Of a stretch of DNA of 14,162 nt, positions 12,654-14,162 are shown piece after piece. This stretch comes from CAZMXP01 sp964570285 (GTDB lineage: Bacteria > Planctomycetota > PLA2): contig CAZMXP010000081.1 in the NCBI GenBank assembly GCA_964570285.1, positions 1 through 14,162 on the forward strand, in the 5' to 3' direction. Positions within the stretch are counted from its first letter, which is position 1, and every line of letters starts with the position of its first letter. The translations under genes were made by a program, and so were the position numbers. The notes under the pieces were generated by a model. It worked only from the letters and a program-made list of their open reading frames with translations. It was not told where the DNA came from and did not search any database.

Positions 12654-14110
12654 GCGAAAGCAAACAGATCCAGGAGCCGGACAACGCGCTGCCCGCCCTC
12701 TCGCTGGCCGACCTGCCCCAGACGCTGCGCGACGCGTGCGCGCGCGCGGGGTGGAAGGAGCTGATGCCGGTCCAGTCGCGCACGATCCCGTACGTGTTCG
12801 CGGGAAGGGACCTGATGATCCAGTCGCGCACCGGGAGCGGCAAGACCGGCGCCTTCCTGCTGCCGCTGCTCGATCGGCTCGACCGGTCGCGCAACGCGAC
12901 CCAGGCGCTCATCCTCGTGCCGACGCGCGAACTCGCGCTGCAGGTGTCGAAGGAGGCGGAACTGCTCGCGGCCGGCAGCGGCATCCGCACCGTGGCCGTC
13001 TACGGCGGCACGCGCTACAAGGGTCAGCTCGATGCCTTCCGCGAGGGGGCGCACATCGTCATCGGCACGCCGGGGCGCGTGCTCGACCACCTGCTGCGCC
13101 GCTCGCTGACGCTCGAGGCGCTGTCGGTGCTCGTCTTCGACGAGGCGGACCGGATGCTGTCGATGGGCTTCCTGCCCGACATGCACCGCGTGAAGAGCTA
13201 CCTGCCGCGGCACCGCGTCAACGGCTACATGTTCAGCGCGACCTTCCCGTTCAACGTGATGCGCCTCGCGGGGGAGTTCCTCGACCACCCGGAGACCCTG
13301 TCGCTCTCCCGCGACCACGTCCACGTCACCGACACCGAGCACATCCTCGTCGAGGCGCCGGGCATGATGCGCGAGCGCTGCCTCGTGCGCCTGCTCGAGA
13401 TCGAGAACCCGACCAACGCGCTGATCTTCTGCAACACGAAGCAGTCGGTCGGCTTCCTGACCGAGGTGCTGCGCCGGTTCGGCTTCGACGCCGACGAGCT
13501 CTCGTCGGACCTGCCCCAGCGCGCGCGGGAGCAGGTGCTCGCGCGGGTGCGCGCGGGCAAGCTGCGCTTCCTCGTCGCGACCGATGTCGCCGCCCGCGGC
13601 ATCGACATCCCCGACCTGAGCCACGTGATCCAGTACGAGCCGCCGGAGGATCCCGAGGCCTACGTCCACCGCGCCGGGCGCACCGGCCGCGCCGGCGCGC
13701 AGGGCACCGCGATGACGCTCGCAACCGGCATCGAGGAGCTGCAGATCAAGGGGATCGGCAAGCGCTTCAACATCGAGTTCGTGCGCCGCCCGATCCCGAC
13801 CGACGAGGAGGTCGAGACCGTCGTCGGCCAGCGCGTCACCGCGCTGCTCGAACAGAGGCTGCGCGACCTCGGACAGGTCGAGCGCGAGCGCGTCGACCGC
13901 TTTCTGCCGCTCGCCCGGAGCCTCGCCGAGGCGGGCAGCGAGGCGGCGCTGCTCGCGATGCTGCTCGACGACGCCTATGTGGCGTCGCTGCACGCGCCGG
14001 TGGACCCGGGCGCCGCGCCTGCGGCCCCTCCCCGGCAGGAGCAAGGCCCCGCGCGCGAGGGCCGCGAGCAGGGCGGGCGGGGGGGCGGTCGCCGACGCCG
14101 GCGACGTTAG
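12650..14110 (+). CDS. DEAD-box ATP-dependent RNA helicase
   Basis: 486 aa. All core motifs are present: Q motif with LMPVQ (38-42), motif I SRTGSGKTG (59-67), PTREL (91-95), GG (119-120), TPGR (140-143), DEAD (164-167), SAT (196-198), ATDVAARGIDIPD (310-322) and HRAGRTGR (340-347). The C-terminal extension (about 375-450) is helical. The tail (465-486) is Gly/Arg-rich and ends in six arginines, as in RhlE- or DeaD-like helicases that bind RNA unspecifically. Roles known for such proteins are ribosome assembly and mRNA turnover. The specific subfamily is not clear. Motif I starts S-R instead of the more common A-x. The ATG overlaps the hydrolase TGA. The TAG stop lies in the tip of the palindromic element, so the poly-arginine end may not be the ancestral C-terminus. 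Confidence 0.95.
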   Translation: MSESKQIQEPDNALPALSLADLPQTLRDACARAGWKELMPVQSRTIPYVFAGRDLMIQSRTGSGKTGAFLLPLLDRLDRSRNATQALILVPTRELALQVSKEAELLAAGSGIRTVAVYGGTRYKGQLDAFREGAHIVIGTPGRVLDHLLRRSLTLEALSVLVFDEADRMLSMGFLPDMHRVKSYLPRHRVNGYMFSATFPFNVMRLAGEFLDHPETLSLSRDHVHVTDTEHILVEAPGMMRERCLVRLLEIENPTNALIFCNTKQSVGFLTEVLRRFGFDADELSSDLPQRAREQVLARVRAGKLRFLVATDVAARGIDIPDLSHVIQYEPPEDPEAYVHRAGRTGRAGAQGTAMTLATGIEELQIKGIGKRFNIEFVRRPIPTDEEVETVVGQRVTALLEQRLRDLGQVERERVDRFLPLARSLAEAGSEAALLAMLLDDAYVASLHAPVDPGAAPAAPPRQEQGPAREGREQGGRGGGRRRRRR

Positions 14111-14162
14111 GGCCTGTCTGAAAACCCCACCTGGAGTCGGCCGGCTGCGGCTGCGCCGGGAC
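14108..14162 (+). mobile_element. MITE-like palindromic element, second copy, cut by window end
   Basis: The first 20 nt are identical to the outer inverted repeat at 677, including the leading TA. The next 35 nt follow the left interior of the first copy with a few changes and one extra base (for example GTCGG-CCGGCTGCGGCTGCG). It is therefore the left end of a second element in the same orientation. The right end lies beyond the window. Its first three bases, TAG, are the stop codon of the RNA helicase. Confidence 0.75.

Overview
The window is very GC-rich and carries bacterial genes with strong G/C at codon third positions. It uses GTG starts freely, overlaps start and stop codons, and places T/A-rich -10-like hexamers (TANNNT) only 6-11 nt before the first start codon of each transcription unit. 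That fits a high-GC bacterium with many leaderless or short-leader mRNAs. The phylum cannot be fixed from this sequence.

Layout from left to right. Positions 1-676 hold no convincing gene, only diverged direct repeats of 90 nt that contain hairpins. Positions 677-869 are a small palindromic MITE-like element with perfect terminal inverted repeats. A minus-strand gene for a DUF6174-like membrane-anchored protein ends exactly at the element's right tip. Divergent from it is a small predicted membrane protein (1455-1787), followed by a VapBC-type toxin-antitoxin pair (1829-2462).

Positions 2578-11018 form one minus-strand block, transcribed right to left. In order it encodes a 265-aa coiled-coil protein, a 395-aa cytoplasmic M48-like zinc metallopeptidase, a 1708-aa protein and a YihY/BrkB-family membrane protein. 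The 1708-aa protein combines a degenerate kinase C-lobe, a DUF4011-like region, an SF1 (COG1112-type) helicase and a Vsr-like nuclease fold. The first three genes are packed tightly (8-nt gap, then a 4-nt GTGA overlap) and look like one functional unit. The giant protein resembles helicase-nuclease proteins seen in anti-phage defence (DUF4011-helicase-Vsr and Mokosh-type systems). I do not recognise its combination with a vestigial kinase, a metallopeptidase and a coiled-coil partner as a named system. It is the best candidate here for an undescribed system.

Divergent from that block, a plus-strand pair (11061-14110) encodes a secreted CocE/NonD-type alpha/beta hydrolase and a DEAD-box RNA helicase, overlapping by ATGA. 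The RNA helicase ends exactly where a second copy of the palindromic element begins (14108 to window end). Both copies thus supply the TAG stop codon of the adjacent gene.
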